From the NCBI RefSeq assembly GCF_004348735.1, contig NZ_SMKT01000016.1:1-64000 (forward strand): DNA of 64,000 bases, given 5' to 3'. Both the position numbers and the translations under genes were made by a program. Shown here one piece after another: positions 8,456 through 17,831 of the stretch (positions within the stretch are counted from its first letter, which is position 1; each line of letters starts with the position of its first letter). Below the pieces are notes generated by a model. That model ran no database searches. It was not told where the DNA came from and was given only the letters and a program-made list of their open reading frames with translations. This DNA is from Actinomadura sp. KC06. Its GTDB lineage: Bacteria; Actinomycetota; Actinomycetes; Streptosporangiales; Streptosporangiaceae.

Positions 8456-9004
8456 GTGAAGCGCCTTTTCCTGCACATCAACGTGTCGGTCGACGGCTAC
8501 ATCACCGACCCGGAGGGCGACATCGACTGGCGGTTCGCCGACCAGGAGTTCCAGGACCACATCGACGCCCTGCTGGAGTCGATCGACGGGATGGTGTTCG
8601 GCCGGGCCGCCTTCGAGCAGCTCGCCGGATACTGGCCGACCGCCGGCGACGAGGTGTCCGCCACCCAGCGGCGCCGGATGCACGAACTGCCGAAGTACGT
8701 CATGTCGCGCACCCTTCGCGTCACCGAATGGCACAACTCCTACCCGCTCGGCGACGACCCGGCGTCCGCGCTCGACACCCTCAAGCGGCAGGACGGGCGC
8801 GACCTCGCCCTGTTCGCCGGCGGCCGGGCCGCCACGGCCGCCATCGGCCTCGGCGTCCTGGACCAGTTGCGGCTCGTCGTCAACCCCGTCCTCCTCGGAG
8901 GCGGGACCCCGCTGTTCAACGGCGAGTACCCGAGGCGGGACCTCCGCCTCACCGACACCCGAAGGTTCGCCTCAGGCGCCCTGCTCAACACCTACGACCT
9001 CTGA
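8456..9004 (+). CDS. Dihydrofolate reductase/RibD C-terminal family protein
   Basis: Cytoplasmic reductase-like protein of 182 aa with the RibD C-terminal fold (LFLHINVSVDGYITDPEGDIDW at the start, then VFGRAAFEQLAGYW and LFAGGRAATAAIGLGVLDQL). Members bind NADPH, but most stand-alone paralogues have no assigned substrate. The GTG start has a GAGGAGA site upstream. It is the likely target of the adjacent TetR repressor. Confidence 0.84.
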   Translation: MKRLFLHINVSVDGYITDPEGDIDWRFADQEFQDHIDALLESIDGMVFGRAAFEQLAGYWPTAGDEVSATQRRRMHELPKYVMSRTLRVTEWHNSYPLGDDPASALDTLKRQDGRDLALFAGGRAATAAIGLGVLDQLRLVVNPVLLGGGTPLFNGEYPRRDLRLTDTRRFASGALLNTYDL

Positions 9005-9064
9005 GGCCGTGCGCGGGTCGGCCTACGTCCGCGTACTGCGCGGCGTCCGGTCGCCCTGCGCTGA

Positions 9065-10531
9065 TCAGGATCGCGAGGCCGCCTTCGGGCGGGCGACCGC
9101 TGGTGTGAGGGTTTTGAGGGCTTGGAGGATGTCGTCGACTCGTTCCTTGGCGTCGCCGAAGAGCATGTGGGTGTTGTCACGGAAGAAGAGCGGGTTCTGG
9201 ACGCCCGCGTACCCGGTGGCCATCGAGCGCTTGAACACGACGACCTGCCGGGCGTTCCAGACCTCCAGGACGGGCATGCCCGCGATCGGGCTCGCCGGGT
9301 CCTCCTCGGCGGCGGGATTGACGATGTCGTTGGCGCCGATCACCAGGACCACGTCGGCGGCGCCGAAGTCGTCGTTGATCTCGTCCATCTCCAGCACCAG
9401 GTCGTAGGGCACCTTGGCCTCGGCGAGCAGCACGTTCATGTGGCCGGGAAGGCGGCCGGCGACCGGGTGGATGCCGAACCTGACCTGGACGCCGCGGTCG
9501 CGCAGCCGCGCGGTCAGCGCGGCGACCGGGGCCTGCGCCTGGGCGACGGCCATGCCGTAGCCGGGAACGATGATCACCGAGGAGGCGGCGGCGAGCGCCT
9601 CGGCGGTCTCGTCGGCGGTGATCTCCCGGTGCCGGCCCTGCTCGCCGCCGGACGCGGCGGGCGCCTCGAGGCCGAAGCCGCCGGCGATGACCGAGAGGAA
9701 CGAGCGGTTCATCGCCTTGCACATGATGGCCGACAGGTAGGCGCCCGACGCGCCCACCAGCGCGCCGACGATGATCAGGAGGTCGTTGCCGAGCAGGAAC
9801 CCGGACGCGGCGGCCGCCCAGCCGGAGTAGCTGTTCAGCATGGACACCACAACCGGCATGTCGCCGCCGCCGATGGACGCGACCAGGTGCCAGCCGAGCA
9901 GCAGCGCCACGGCGGTGACCGCGATGAGCGACCACAGCGCGGGCTCGGCGACGAACGCGACCGTGAGACCGGCGAAGGCGACGAGCGCCGCGACGTTGAG
10001 CAGGTTCTTGCCCGGCAGCATCAGCGGCGCGGACTTCATCCTGCCCGACAGCTTGCCGAACGCCACGACCGAGCCGGTGAGGGTGACGGCGCCGATGAAG
10101 ACGCCGATGAAGACCTCGGCGCTGTGGATGCCGAGCATGTCCTCGCGGGCGAGCTCGGCCGCCTCCGCCCCCTCGGGGTGGTGCTCGACGTGCAGGTAGC
10201 CGCTCCAGCCGACCAGGACGGCGGCCAGCCCCACGAAGCTGTGCAGCAGCGCGATGAGCTCGGGCATCGCGGTCATCTCCACCGCCCTGGCCCGGTTCAG
10301 GCCGATCACCGCGCCGGCCGCGATCGCCGCCACGAGCAGCGCGAACGCGGGGACGCCGATGTCGCCGTCGATGGTCAGGGCGACGGTCGCGACGAGCGCC
10401 ACCGCCATGCCGAGCATGCCGTAGGTGTTGCCCAGGCGGGCGGACTCGTGCCGGGAGAGCCCGGCCAGCGCGCGGATGAAGAACAGCGCCGCGACGATGT
10501 ACGCGGCGGTCGCCGTGGTTGCGATCGTCAT
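9065..10531 (-). CDS. pntB: NAD(P) transhydrogenase subunit beta
   Basis: Membrane subunit of proton-translocating transhydrogenase (488 aa). About nine hydrophobic segments cover residues 1-270. A C-terminal Rossmann NADP(H) domain has [36 protein letters not shown] and [26 protein letters not shown]. It pairs with PntA encoded 3 bases upstream and couples hydride transfer between NADH and NADP+ to the proton gradient. Confidence 0.95.
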   Translation of the reverse strand: MTIATTATAAYIVAALFFIRALAGLSRHESARLGNTYGMLGMAVALVATVALTIDGDIGVPAFALLVAAIAAGAVIGLNRARAVEMTAMPELIALLHSFVGLAAVLVGWSGYLHVEHHPEGAEAAELAREDMLGIHSAEVFIGVFIGAVTLTGSVVAFGKLSGRMKSAPLMLPGKNLLNVAALVAFAGLTVAFVAEPALWSLIAVTAVALLLGWHLVASIGGGDMPVVVSMLNSYSGWAAAASGFLLGNDLLIIVGALVGASGAYLSAIMCKAMNRSFLSVIAGGFGLEAPAASGGEQGRHREITADETAEALAAASSVIIVPGYGMAVAQAQAPVAALTARLRDRGVQVRFGIHPVAGRLPGHMNVLLAEAKVPYDLVLEMDEINDDFGAADVVLVIGANDIVNPAAEEDPASPIAGMPVLEVWNARQVVVFKRSMATGYAGVQNPLFFRDNTHMLFGDAKERVDDILQALKTLTPAVARPKAASRS

Positions 10532-10534
10532 CGC

Positions 10535-12067
10535 CTAGCTCCTGACGAACATGGCGAGCATGCGGCGGGTGACCGCGAATCCGCCGAAGACGTTGATGCT
10601 CGCGAGCAGGATCGCCGCGAGCGAGAGCACGGTGATCGCCGCGTTCCCCGTGCCGATCTGCAGCAGCGCGCCGACCACGATGATCCCGGAGATCGCGTTG
10701 GTCACCGACATCAGCGGGGTGTGCAGCGCGTGGTGGACGTTCCCGATGACGTAGTAGCCGATCACGATGGCCAGCGCGAACACGGTCAGGTGCACCTGCA
10801 GCGCCGCGGGCGAGATCGCGATCAGGCCGAACGTCCCGGCGGCCGCGACGGCGGCGCCGAGCCTTCGCAGCGCCGGGTTCGCCTTGCGGGACGGAGCGTC
10901 CGGCTCGGCGTCCCGCTGCTCCTGCTGGACGGCCGCGGGCGCCGCCGAAACCGCCACCGGGGGCGGCGGCCAGGTGAGCTCGCCCTCGCGGACGACGGTC
11001 ATCGAGCGCTGCACGACGTCGTCGAAGTCCAGGACGAGCACGCCGTCCCGCTCCGGGGTCATCAGCTTCATCAGGTTGACCAGGTTGGTGCCGTACAGCT
11101 GGGACGCCTGCGCGGGCAGCCGTCCGGCCAGATCGGTGTAGCCGAGGATGATCACGCCGTTCGCGGTGACCACCCGCTCGCCGGGCACCGTGCCCTCGAC
11201 GTTGCCGCCGTTGGCCGCGGCCATGTCGACGATCACCGAGCCCGGCCGCATCGTCGCCACCATCTCGGCGGTGATCAGCTTCGGTGCGGGCCTGCCGGGG
11301 ATGAGCGCGGTGGTGACGACGATGTCGACCTCACGGCACTGGTCGGCGTAGAGCGCGGCGGCGCGGACGTTGTAGTCGTCCGACATCTCCTTGGCGTAGC
11401 CCGTGTCCGGGGCGTCGTCCGGATCGGCCTCGGCGACCGCGAGGTAGTCGCCGCCGAGCGAGCGCACCTGGTCGGCGACCTCCGGCCGCGGATCGGTGGC
11501 CCGGACGATCGCGCCCAGGCTGCCCGCCGCGCCGATCGCCGCGAGCCCGGCGACGCCGGCCCCCGCGACCAGCACCTTCGCCGGCGGCACCTTGCCCGCC
11601 GCGGTGACCTGGCCGGTGAAGAACCGCCCGAACTCGTGCGCGGCCTCGATCACCGCCCGGTACCCGGCGATATTGGCCATCGAGGAGAGCACGTCGAACG
11701 ACTGCGCACGGGAGATCCGCGGCACCGCGTCCAGGGACAGCGCGGTGATCGGACGCTTGGCGAGGTCGTCCACCAGTTCCGGCTTGAACCGGGGGTTCAG
11801 CAGGCCGATCAGGGTGGTGCCCGGTCGCAGCGCGTCCAGCCGCTCGGGGGAGGGCGGATTGACGCCGAGCACCACGTCGGCGGCGGCCGCGTCCCCGATG
11901 GCCGCGCCCGCGGCCTCGTACCGGTCGTCGGGGAAGCCCGATCCGGCTCCGGCGCCGGGCTCGACGACCACTTCGTACCCGAGCTTCTGCAGTTGGGTGA
12001 CGGTGTCCGGTGTCACCGCCACCCGCCGCTCGCCGGGCGGATCCTCCTTGAGAACTCCAACGATCAT
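10535..12067 (-). CDS. pntA: NAD(P) transhydrogenase subunit alpha
   Basis: NAD(H)-binding alpha subunit of 510 aa, the same length as fused PntA of enterobacteria. The alanine dehydrogenase/PNT domain begins [20 protein letters not shown] and contains [22 protein letters not shown]. Three or four membrane helices lie in the last 100 residues. ATG 12067 was chosen because GAGGTGG lies just upstream; GTG 12076 is in frame but less likely. Domain I and the membrane piece are fused here, unlike split pntAA/pntAB genes of some actinobacteria. Confidence 0.95.
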   Translation of the reverse strand: MIVGVLKEDPPGERRVAVTPDTVTQLQKLGYEVVVEPGAGAGSGFPDDRYEAAGAAIGDAAAADVVLGVNPPSPERLDALRPGTTLIGLLNPRFKPELVDDLAKRPITALSLDAVPRISRAQSFDVLSSMANIAGYRAVIEAAHEFGRFFTGQVTAAGKVPPAKVLVAGAGVAGLAAIGAAGSLGAIVRATDPRPEVADQVRSLGGDYLAVAEADPDDAPDTGYAKEMSDDYNVRAAALYADQCREVDIVVTTALIPGRPAPKLITAEMVATMRPGSVIVDMAAANGGNVEGTVPGERVVTANGVIILGYTDLAGRLPAQASQLYGTNLVNLMKLMTPERDGVLVLDFDDVVQRSMTVVREGELTWPPPPVAVSAAPAAVQQEQRDAEPDAPSRKANPALRRLGAAVAAAGTFGLIAISPAALQVHLTVFALAIVIGYYVIGNVHHALHTPLMSVTNAISGIIVVGALLQIGTGNAAITVLSLAAILLASINVFGGFAVTRRMLAMFVRS

Positions 12068-12256
12068 GACAACCACCTCACATCTGGCGCACGTCAGCGG
12101 CCTGCGGGCGCGGAACGGGCAGCGCGCCGCGGGGCGTCCGCCAGTGCGGGCGCGGGCGAGCGGACGGCGTCGGGTATCTCGACATCAAGTTAATTCTGCC
12201 ACGCGCACGGCCGCTTCCGCTTTGCGCTGTGTGCCAGTCTTGGCCATGAAAGTTTG

Positions 12257-12275
12257 GGCACTTGGAATAAGTGCC
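12257..12275. repeat. Inverted repeat GGCACTT-N5-AAGTGCC
   Basis: Perfect 7-base arms around GGAAT, about 190 bases upstream of the pntA start. It could be an operator for the pnt promoter; nothing more can be said from the sequence. Confidence 0.45.
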
Positions 12276-12311
12276 GCTGCGGACAGTGACGAGAAGGACG
12301 CGCTCAGCCCT

Positions 12312-12340
12312 CCCCGTCGCGCGACGGAGGCGCGACGGGG
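12312..12340. terminator. GC-rich hairpin between divergent genes
   Basis: CCCCGTCGCG and CGCGACGGGG form a 10-bp stem with a 9-base loop. There is no T-run. It does not lie downstream of a recognised gene, so it may be an attenuator in the VWA leader or the end of an unannotated small RNA. Confidence 0.35.
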
Positions 12341-12645
12341 GAGCGACAGCGGCGGGACGGGCCGGCGACAAAACCTGACAACGGGACGGACGGGCGTCGG
12401 CGGATAACGACACCGGTTTCTCTTCTTTGAGACGGCTTGGACAATTACAACGGTCCATAACGCGGCGCGCTGATGTGATCAGCGGAAATGCCGTTCGGCG
12501 GGATGGCGTCCGGGGCGTCATAGCAGAATTCGGCATTAGCCGGATCGCTACAGTTATGGTTGCGTTCAGCTGACGGAAGTGGGTCGAGCGCCCGTTTGGT
12601 CCGCGACGCCTCCGGCTTCGGGCTTCCCAGCACCAAGGACGGCTC

Positions 12646-14370
12646 ATGATGGATCCGAACACCGCACGGTCGCGCGCCTCCCGGCGCGACCGGATCAGTG
12701 TCGCCGCGGCCATCGCGCTCGGGGCCGGGCTCCTCCTCGGAGGCGGCGGCTGGGCGCTCATCGCGAACGGCGAGGAATGCGAGTCCGGTGGCGCGTCCCT
12801 GGTCGTGAAGGCCGATCCGGCGATCGCGGACGCCGCGTCCTCGATCGCCGCGCGGCAGGGGTTCGGCGGTTGCGCCGGTGTGCGGATCGTGCCCGAGGCG
12901 TCCGCCGACACCGCGGCCGCGCTGGCGGCCGGGCGGGGCGTGCCCGACGTCTGGATTCCGGACTCCGAGCTGTGGCTGGACCTCGCGCGGAGCGGCGCGT
13001 CCGGGCGTACGGTCCTCGGACGCTCGGTCTCCGTGGCCGTGTCACCGCTGGTGTTCGCCTTCCCCCCGGCGGCCTCGCCAGGCCGGAAAGGCCGGACGTG
13101 GGCGGGCCTCCTCCCCGGCGGGACGGGCGGCGAGCGGCCCGAGGCGGGGAACGACCTGCTGATCCGGATGCCCGACCCCGCGCGGACGGCGACCGGAATG
13201 GCCTCCCTCCTCGCGCTGCAGGACTCCATCGGGAACGGGCACGGCTTCAGCACACTCAAGAGGTTCGCGGGCACGCTGCGCACGATCGAGATCCTGGAGC
13301 CGGGGCAGGACCCGGCCGCCGTGCTGAACGGGCCTGCGCAGGGCGCGTCCGCCCAGGTCGCGGTCGTCTCGGAGCAGCAGGCGCTGCGCTGGGGCGGCAC
13401 TGGACGGGCCGGGGTCCCCGGCACGGTGTACCCGTCGTCCGGCACGCCCGCGCTGGACTTCCCCTTCACCGTCACCACGGCGGACCTCGGCAAGCAGCGC
13501 CGTGCAGACGAGTTCCTCCGGGCGTTTCGCGCTCCTGCGGGCGTCACGGAGCTGAACCGCCGCGGGCTGCGCTCCGCCGTGACGGGTGCGGGCGGTGTGG
13601 GGCGAGGTGGCCTGTCCATGCCGCTGCCGCGGATCCAGGCGGTGGCCAGCCCGGGCTCGGCGTCCTGGGTCCAGCAGACGTGGCGGAGTTTCAAGCAGGA
13701 GATCAACGTGCTCGCGCTGGTCGACCCGTCCGGTCCGGCGGGCGCGGCGATGACCGGCGCGGCCTGGCGCGGCGCCATCGGCCCCGGCGGCAACCGCCTG
13801 GACGCCATGCTGGTCTCCCTGAACAGGGGCCTCAACCTGGTCGGGGACGACTCCGAGTTCGGGCTGTGGACGACGTCCGGCGGGCAGAATTCAGGCGCAC
13901 GAGGCACGCGCCGCTCGCACCGTCCCATCGTCGGGATCGGCGAACTCGGCAGCCGCACCCGGATGGGCACCACCCACCGGCTCTTCCTGGAGAAGCAGCT
14001 GAACGCGATCCGGCCGCAGCGCGGCGGTGGGGGAGCCGTTTACGACTCGGTGGTCGCGGCTTACGAGGAGATGAAGCGCCGCTACGACGCCGACCAGCTC
14101 AATGTGGTGCTGGTGCTCAGCGCGATGGGCGCGGACGGCCGCCCGTCCGCGCAATTCGGAAAGGCGTTGGCAAGGCTTCGGCAGCAGATCGATCCCGCGC
14201 GTCCGGTCGTCTTCGTGGTCGTCGCCTTCGGCGCCGGAATCGACCCGGGGCTGAAACAGATGACCGGGGCGGTCCAGGGGCATTCATTCCAGATCAAGAA
14301 CCCGGAGGGAATCGAGGAACTGTTCAGGAATTCCGATCTGATGCGCGTCTGCACCCCGCCCAAGTGCTGA
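12646..14370 (+). CDS. Membrane-anchored VWA-domain protein with substrate-binding-like region
   Basis: 574 aa. One N-terminal membrane segment (residues about 18-40) is followed by an extracytoplasmic region resembling type 2 periplasmic binding proteins. A C-terminal von Willebrand A domain starts near residue 360 (EINVLALVDPSGPAGAAM). The MIDAS motif is DPSGP rather than DxSxS, so metal binding may be altered. It overlaps the histidine kinase gene by 7 bases, suggesting an accessory sensor or surface protein working with the two-component system (inference). Confidence 0.75.
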   Translation: MMDPNTARSRASRRDRISVAAAIALGAGLLLGGGGWALIANGEECESGGASLVVKADPAIADAASSIAARQGFGGCAGVRIVPEASADTAAALAAGRGVPDVWIPDSELWLDLARSGASGRTVLGRSVSVAVSPLVFAFPPAASPGRKGRTWAGLLPGGTGGERPEAGNDLLIRMPDPARTATGMASLLALQDSIGNGHGFSTLKRFAGTLRTIEILEPGQDPAAVLNGPAQGASAQVAVVSEQQALRWGGTGRAGVPGTVYPSSGTPALDFPFTVTTADLGKQRRADEFLRAFRAPAGVTELNRRGLRSAVTGAGGVGRGGLSMPLPRIQAVASPGSASWVQQTWRSFKQEINVLALVDPSGPAGAAMTGAAWRGAIGPGGNRLDAMLVSLNRGLNLVGDDSEFGLWTTSGGQNSGARGTRRSHRPIVGIGELGSRTRMGTTHRLFLEKQLNAIRPQRGGGGAVYDSVVAAYEEMKRRYDADQLNVVLVLSAMGADGRPSAQFGKALARLRQQIDPARPVVFVVVAFGAGIDPGLKQMTGAVQGHSFQIKNPEGIEELFRNSDLMRVCTPPKC

Positions 14371-15617
14371 CCGTCAGGGAATCCGGCGACGCGGGCGCGG
14401 CTCCCGACCGCGAGCGGCTCGGCGTCGCCTTTCGCGTGCTCCTGGTGTTGCGCGGGCTGGTGCTGGCCATGACGGTCATGCTCGTCCCGGACGACTGGCG
14501 CGACGCGTCGCTCATGCTCGCGGTCGCGGCCGTGGGCGCCGGGACGGCCGTCGCCTGCCTGGCCTGGCGCGGCGTCCCCTCCCTGCTGCTGCGCCATCCG
14601 ACGCTGTGGTGCCTGGACGCCCTGCTGATGTGCCCGGTGCTGGTGTCGGGCGGGGCGCTCGGCCCGTACTTCCTGGTCACCGTCCTCACGTCCGCCATCG
14701 CCGGGGTCCTGTACGAATGGCGGGCGGTCCTGGTCATCTGCGCCGCGCAGACGGCGCTGTTCTTCGCCGCCGCCGCGGGCGGGGACGGGCAGGAGGCTGC
14801 GGCCAGGACACCGGCCTTGATCGGGCTGCCCGCGTTCTATCCGCTCGCGGCGTGCGCCGGGGTGGCGCTGCGCCGGTTCCTCGACGACTACGCCGACCTC
14901 GAAGAACGGCATCGGCACGCCGCGGCGGCGCTGTCGGCCGCGGAGGAGCGCGCCCGGCTGGCCCGCGAGATGCACGACTCGCTCGCCAAGACGCTGCAGG
15001 GGATCAGCATGTCGGCCGAGGCGCTGCCGATCTGGGTGCGCCGGTCGCCCGAGCAGGCCGAGGCGGACGCCCGCGCCGTCGTCGCCGGGCTGAAGGTCGC
15101 CGCCCGCCAGGCCCGCGCCCTGCTGTCCGACCTGCGCGACGACGTCTACCAGCAGCCGCTGGACGGCGCGCTCGCCGCCGTCGTAGCGGAGTGGAGCGCC
15201 CGGACCGGCATCGCGGCGGTGACCCGGCTGCCGGGGGGACCGGACGAGACGGCTGCGGTGCGGTACGAGATCATCTCGATCGTCCGGGAGGCGCTCGCCA
15301 ACGTGGAGCGGCACGCGGACGCGCGGCACGTCCTCGTGGTCCGCGACACCGCCGCGTCGACGCTGCTCGTCCGCGACGACGGTCGGGGGTTCGTGCCGCC
15401 CGAGGGCGACCGGCTGGACCTGCTGGCCCGGGACGGCCACTACGGCCTGATCGGCATGCGCGAACGAGCACACCGAATCGGCGGCCGGCTCACCGTGGAC
15501 GCCACACCAGGCCAGGGCACGACCGTAACCCTCCAAATGCCGCCCACCGACCACCGACCAGCACCGAGCCCCCCGCCGAGAGCAGCACCGAGCGCTTCGC
15601 CGGGGGCGGTACGGTGA
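14364..15617 (+). CDS. NarL-type sensor histidine kinase
   Basis: 417 aa. Several N-terminal membrane helices (residues about 20-170) precede a short coiled coil. The HisKA_3 dimerisation/phosphoacceptor segment carries the predicted phospho-His in AREMHDSLAKTLQGI. The HATPase domain has REALANVERHADARH and the G boxes DDGRGF and GHYGLIGMRERA. GTG 14364 overlaps the VWA stop and fits the family start. The stop overlaps the regulator start as GTGA, so the pair is coupled. Confidence 0.85.
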   Translation: MLTVRESGDAGAAPDRERLGVAFRVLLVLRGLVLAMTVMLVPDDWRDASLMLAVAAVGAGTAVACLAWRGVPSLLLRHPTLWCLDALLMCPVLVSGGALGPYFLVTVLTSAIAGVLYEWRAVLVICAAQTALFFAAAAGGDGQEAAARTPALIGLPAFYPLAACAGVALRRFLDDYADLEERHRHAAAALSAAEERARLAREMHDSLAKTLQGISMSAEALPIWVRRSPEQAEADARAVVAGLKVAARQARALLSDLRDDVYQQPLDGALAAVVAEWSARTGIAAVTRLPGGPDETAAVRYEIISIVREALANVERHADARHVLVVRDTAASTLLVRDDGRGFVPPEGDRLDLLARDGHYGLIGMRERAHRIGGRLTVDATPGQGTTVTLQMPPTDHRPAPSPPPRAAPSASPGAVR

Positions 15618-16318
15618 GCGCGCCTGGGCGGCGGGCGACGGGTGGGGCGTCGCCGCACATCCGTGTCATGGTCGTCGAGGACAATCCGATCGTTCGCAGC
15701 GGGCTCGTCACGCTGCTGCGGGCGTCCGGTATCGACGTCGTCGGCGAGGCCGTGGACGGGCGGCACGCGATCGAGCTGGCCGGACGCCTCCGTCCGGACA
15801 TCGTGCTCCTCGACGTGCGCATGCCGGTGCTGGACGGCGTGGCCGCCGCCGGGCCGCTCAGCAGGATCGCCAAGGTCCTGATGCTCTCCTACGACACCGA
15901 CGCCGCGGTGATCGGCGACGCGATCCGCAACGGCGCGTCGGGGTACCTCGTCCACGGCGCCTTCGACATGCCCGAGCTCGTCGCCGCGATCCGGGACACG
16001 GTCGGCGGGCGGGACAGCCCGCTGTCGCCCGAGGCGAGCATGGCGGTCGTGGCGGCGATCCGCCGCACACCGCCCGCCGGGACGCCCGCGCCCCACCGCG
16101 CCCGATTCGGTCTCAGCCCGCGCGAGAGCGCGGTCATGGACCTCATCGCCCGGGGCCGCACCAATGCCGAGATCGCCCGCGAGCTGTTCATCTCCGAATT
16201 CACGGTGAAGAACCACGTGAACCGCATATTCGCGAAACTCGCGGTCGACACGCGCGGCGCCGCCATCGCCCGCTGGCTGCGCACGGACGAACCGCCCCCG
16301 GCGCCGGAAGATCCGTGA
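15614..16318 (+). CDS. LuxR/NarL-type response regulator
   Basis: 234 aa. The receiver domain (residues 18-130) has acidic residues in VMVVEDNPIVRSG and the phospho-Asp in IVLLDVRMPVLDG. The LuxR-type HTH at the C-terminus includes LSPRESAVMDLIARGRTNAEIA. It is the cognate partner of the overlapping kinase. The targets probably include the genes around it, such as the secreted protein just downstream (inference). Confidence 0.9.
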   Translation: MSAPGRRATGGASPHIRVMVVEDNPIVRSGLVTLLRASGIDVVGEAVDGRHAIELAGRLRPDIVLLDVRMPVLDGVAAAGPLSRIAKVLMLSYDTDAAVIGDAIRNGASGYLVHGAFDMPELVAAIRDTVGGRDSPLSPEASMAVVAAIRRTPPAGTPAPHRARFGLSPRESAVMDLIARGRTNAEIARELFISEFTVKNHVNRIFAKLAVDTRGAAIARWLRTDEPPPAPEDP

Positions 16319-16399
16319 AAGAACCGCGACAGGAAAAGGACAGGTCAGCTCGCGACACTTCTCGCGTACGTCAGTTCACGCGCGAGAAAGGTGTGCGAG

Positions 16400-16819
16400 A
16401 TGCAGTACCAGAAACTGGCCCGAATGGTGGCCGTGCCCGGACTGGCACTCACCATGGCGGCGACCCCGGCCATGGCCGCGACCGCCCAGGCCACCCCGGC
16501 GAAGCCGGCGACGCAAACCGCGGCCAAGCAGACCGATACCGCGGCCGCCGCGGCCGCCGTCAAGCGGATGAGCCGGAAGTGCTCCAAGCCCAAGGGCAAG
16601 AAGCTCAACATCTCCTTCGCACCCGGCAAGCAGTCCACGACCTTCTACTTCAACAACCACTGCAGCCACAAGGGCTACATCAAGGTCCGCACGTGGACCA
16701 CCGGTAAGCCCAACTACAAGACCACGTGCATCCGCGTCAACGCCAAGACCAAGGGGAAGAAGAGGATCTGGCACGTCGGCGGGTGGTGGGACCGCACCCA
16801 GCTCGTCGGCAAGTGCTGA
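16400..16819 (+). CDS. Small secreted four-cysteine protein
   Basis: 139 aa. Sec-type signal peptide with hydrophobic core VAVPGLALTMAATPAMA and cleavage predicted after AMA near residue 26. An Ala/Thr/Lys-rich linker and a basic C-terminal domain with four Cys (RKC, NHC, TTC, GKC) follow. ATG 16400 was preferred over GTG 16391 because AAAGG sits 8 bases upstream. The family is not recognised. Being right behind the two-component system and followed by a terminator, it is plausibly its output. Confidence 0.78.
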   Translation: MQYQKLARMVAVPGLALTMAATPAMAATAQATPAKPATQTAAKQTDTAAAAAAVKRMSRKCSKPKGKKLNISFAPGKQSTTFYFNNHCSHKGYIKVRTWTTGKPNYKTTCIRVNAKTKGKKRIWHVGGWWDRTQLVGKC

Positions 16820-16834
16820 CCCCTCTCCCGTTCC

Positions 16835-16876
16835 CATGCCCGTCGAGCCGGCCCGGGGGCCGGCTCGGCGGGCATG
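16835..16876. terminator. Long hairpin between convergent genes
   Basis: CATGCCCG-T-CGAGCCGGCC pairs with GGCCGGCTCG-G-CGGGCATG around a CGGG loop: 18 Watson-Crick pairs plus one T-G wobble. It lies between the ends of two convergent genes (16819 and 16893), so it can serve both strands. Confidence 0.8.
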
Positions 16877-16892
16877 CGAGGCACGGCCACCG

Positions 16893-17678
16893 CTAATCGA
16901 TACCGGCGATTCGCGATGCGATGGGTGAGAGATCGCCGTGCAGAATGCGCCGATGAAGTTCATTGATCGAGGCCCCCGGCTCCACGCCGAGGGCCCCGAC
17001 CAACCGCGTGCGAACCGTCGTATAGCGTGCGAGCGCTTCGGCCTGCCGTCCGCAGCGGTATAACGCGACCATCAGCAGGCCCGCGATCTGCTCGTCCAAG
17101 GGATGCTCGTCGGCGAGCCCGGCGAGCAACGGCACGGTTTCGGCGTGCCGCCCCAGCCGGAGCCTCGCCTCGGCGCAGGCGAGCACCGCCGCCAGCCTTT
17201 CCTGGTCCAGCGTCATGCGGACCCGGTCGGCCCACGCGCCGGTGATTCCGGTGAGTTGCGCGCCCCGCCACATCCCGATCGCACTGTCGAGAAGTCGGAC
17301 GGCCATTGCGTCCGCGCCATTCCAGACATTCTCGCGAGCCTGCGCGACGGCGCTCCGGAAGCGATGGACGTCGATGTCCTCGGGAGCGGCGACCAGCACA
17401 TATCCTCCGCACCGCCGGATCACGCGCTCCCGCTCGGCGGCGTCCCCGGACGCCTCGGCGAAGGCCGCCCGTAATCGCGCCGCAAGTGTGTAAAGCGCCG
17501 CCTGCGGATGGCGGGGGAGCGACTCGTCCCAGATCCGGTCGATCAGCGCGGCGTCGGGAATTATCTGGTTCGGTTCCCAGGCCAGCACCGCCAGCAGCCC
17601 TCGCACCCGTCCCGACCTCAAGACCGCTTCGCTCCCTCCGAACCGCGCAGTCACCGAACCCAGCAGTCGCACTTCCAC
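16893..17678 (-). CDS. SARP/BTAD-family transcriptional regulator
   Basis: 261 aa. An N-terminal OmpR-type winged helix (EVRLLGSVTARFGGSEAVL, then GRVRGLLAVLAWEPNQIIPDAALIDRIW) is followed by the bacterial transcriptional activator domain from about residue 95 to the end. This is the size of Streptomyces antibiotic regulatory proteins without an ATPase domain. GTG 17678 gives the typical MEVRLLGS start with GGGGAG upstream; an in-frame TTG at 17708 is less likely. It is not next to a recognisable antibiotic cluster, so its target is open. Confidence 0.87.
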   Translation of the reverse strand: MEVRLLGSVTARFGGSEAVLRSGRVRGLLAVLAWEPNQIIPDAALIDRIWDESLPRHPQAALYTLAARLRAAFAEASGDAAERERVIRRCGGYVLVAAPEDIDVHRFRSAVAQARENVWNGADAMAVRLLDSAIGMWRGAQLTGITGAWADRVRMTLDQERLAAVLACAEARLRLGRHAETVPLLAGLADEHPLDEQIAGLLMVALYRCGRQAEALARYTTVRTRLVGALGVEPGASINELHRRILHGDLSPIASRIAGID

Positions 17679-17831
17679 GGCCACTCCCCACAGCTCCGGC
17701 AAGGACAAGGCTCACCCTGACGGCCGCCGCTCCAGGCCGTACAGGTGCCAGAGACCTAACCCGCCGAACGAAAGACCACCCACTAGTGCCGCAGCACTAC
17801 CCGCGCCGACGCCGCAGCCGCCCGGTATCGG

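Larger units (their letters stand above)
12068..12645. other. 578-base non-coding region between pntA and the VWA gene
   Basis: No convincing gene. The divergent genes must place their promoters here. It holds a 7-base inverted repeat (12257-12275) and a 10-bp GC hairpin (12312-12340). The A+T-richer stretch 12400-12600 is a likely promoter area for the VWA operon. Confidence 0.6.

Noticed and set aside
9122..12193. Open frame of 1023 codons on the plus strand opposite pntAB
   Set aside because: It is antisense to two full-length transhydrogenase genes, has repetitive Gly/Arg/Asp composition and matches no family; a codon-bias shadow.
12579..15617. 1012-codon frame covering the VWA and kinase genes
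   Set aside because: The part before 14364 is a frame shadow of the VWA gene; only the kinase portion is real.
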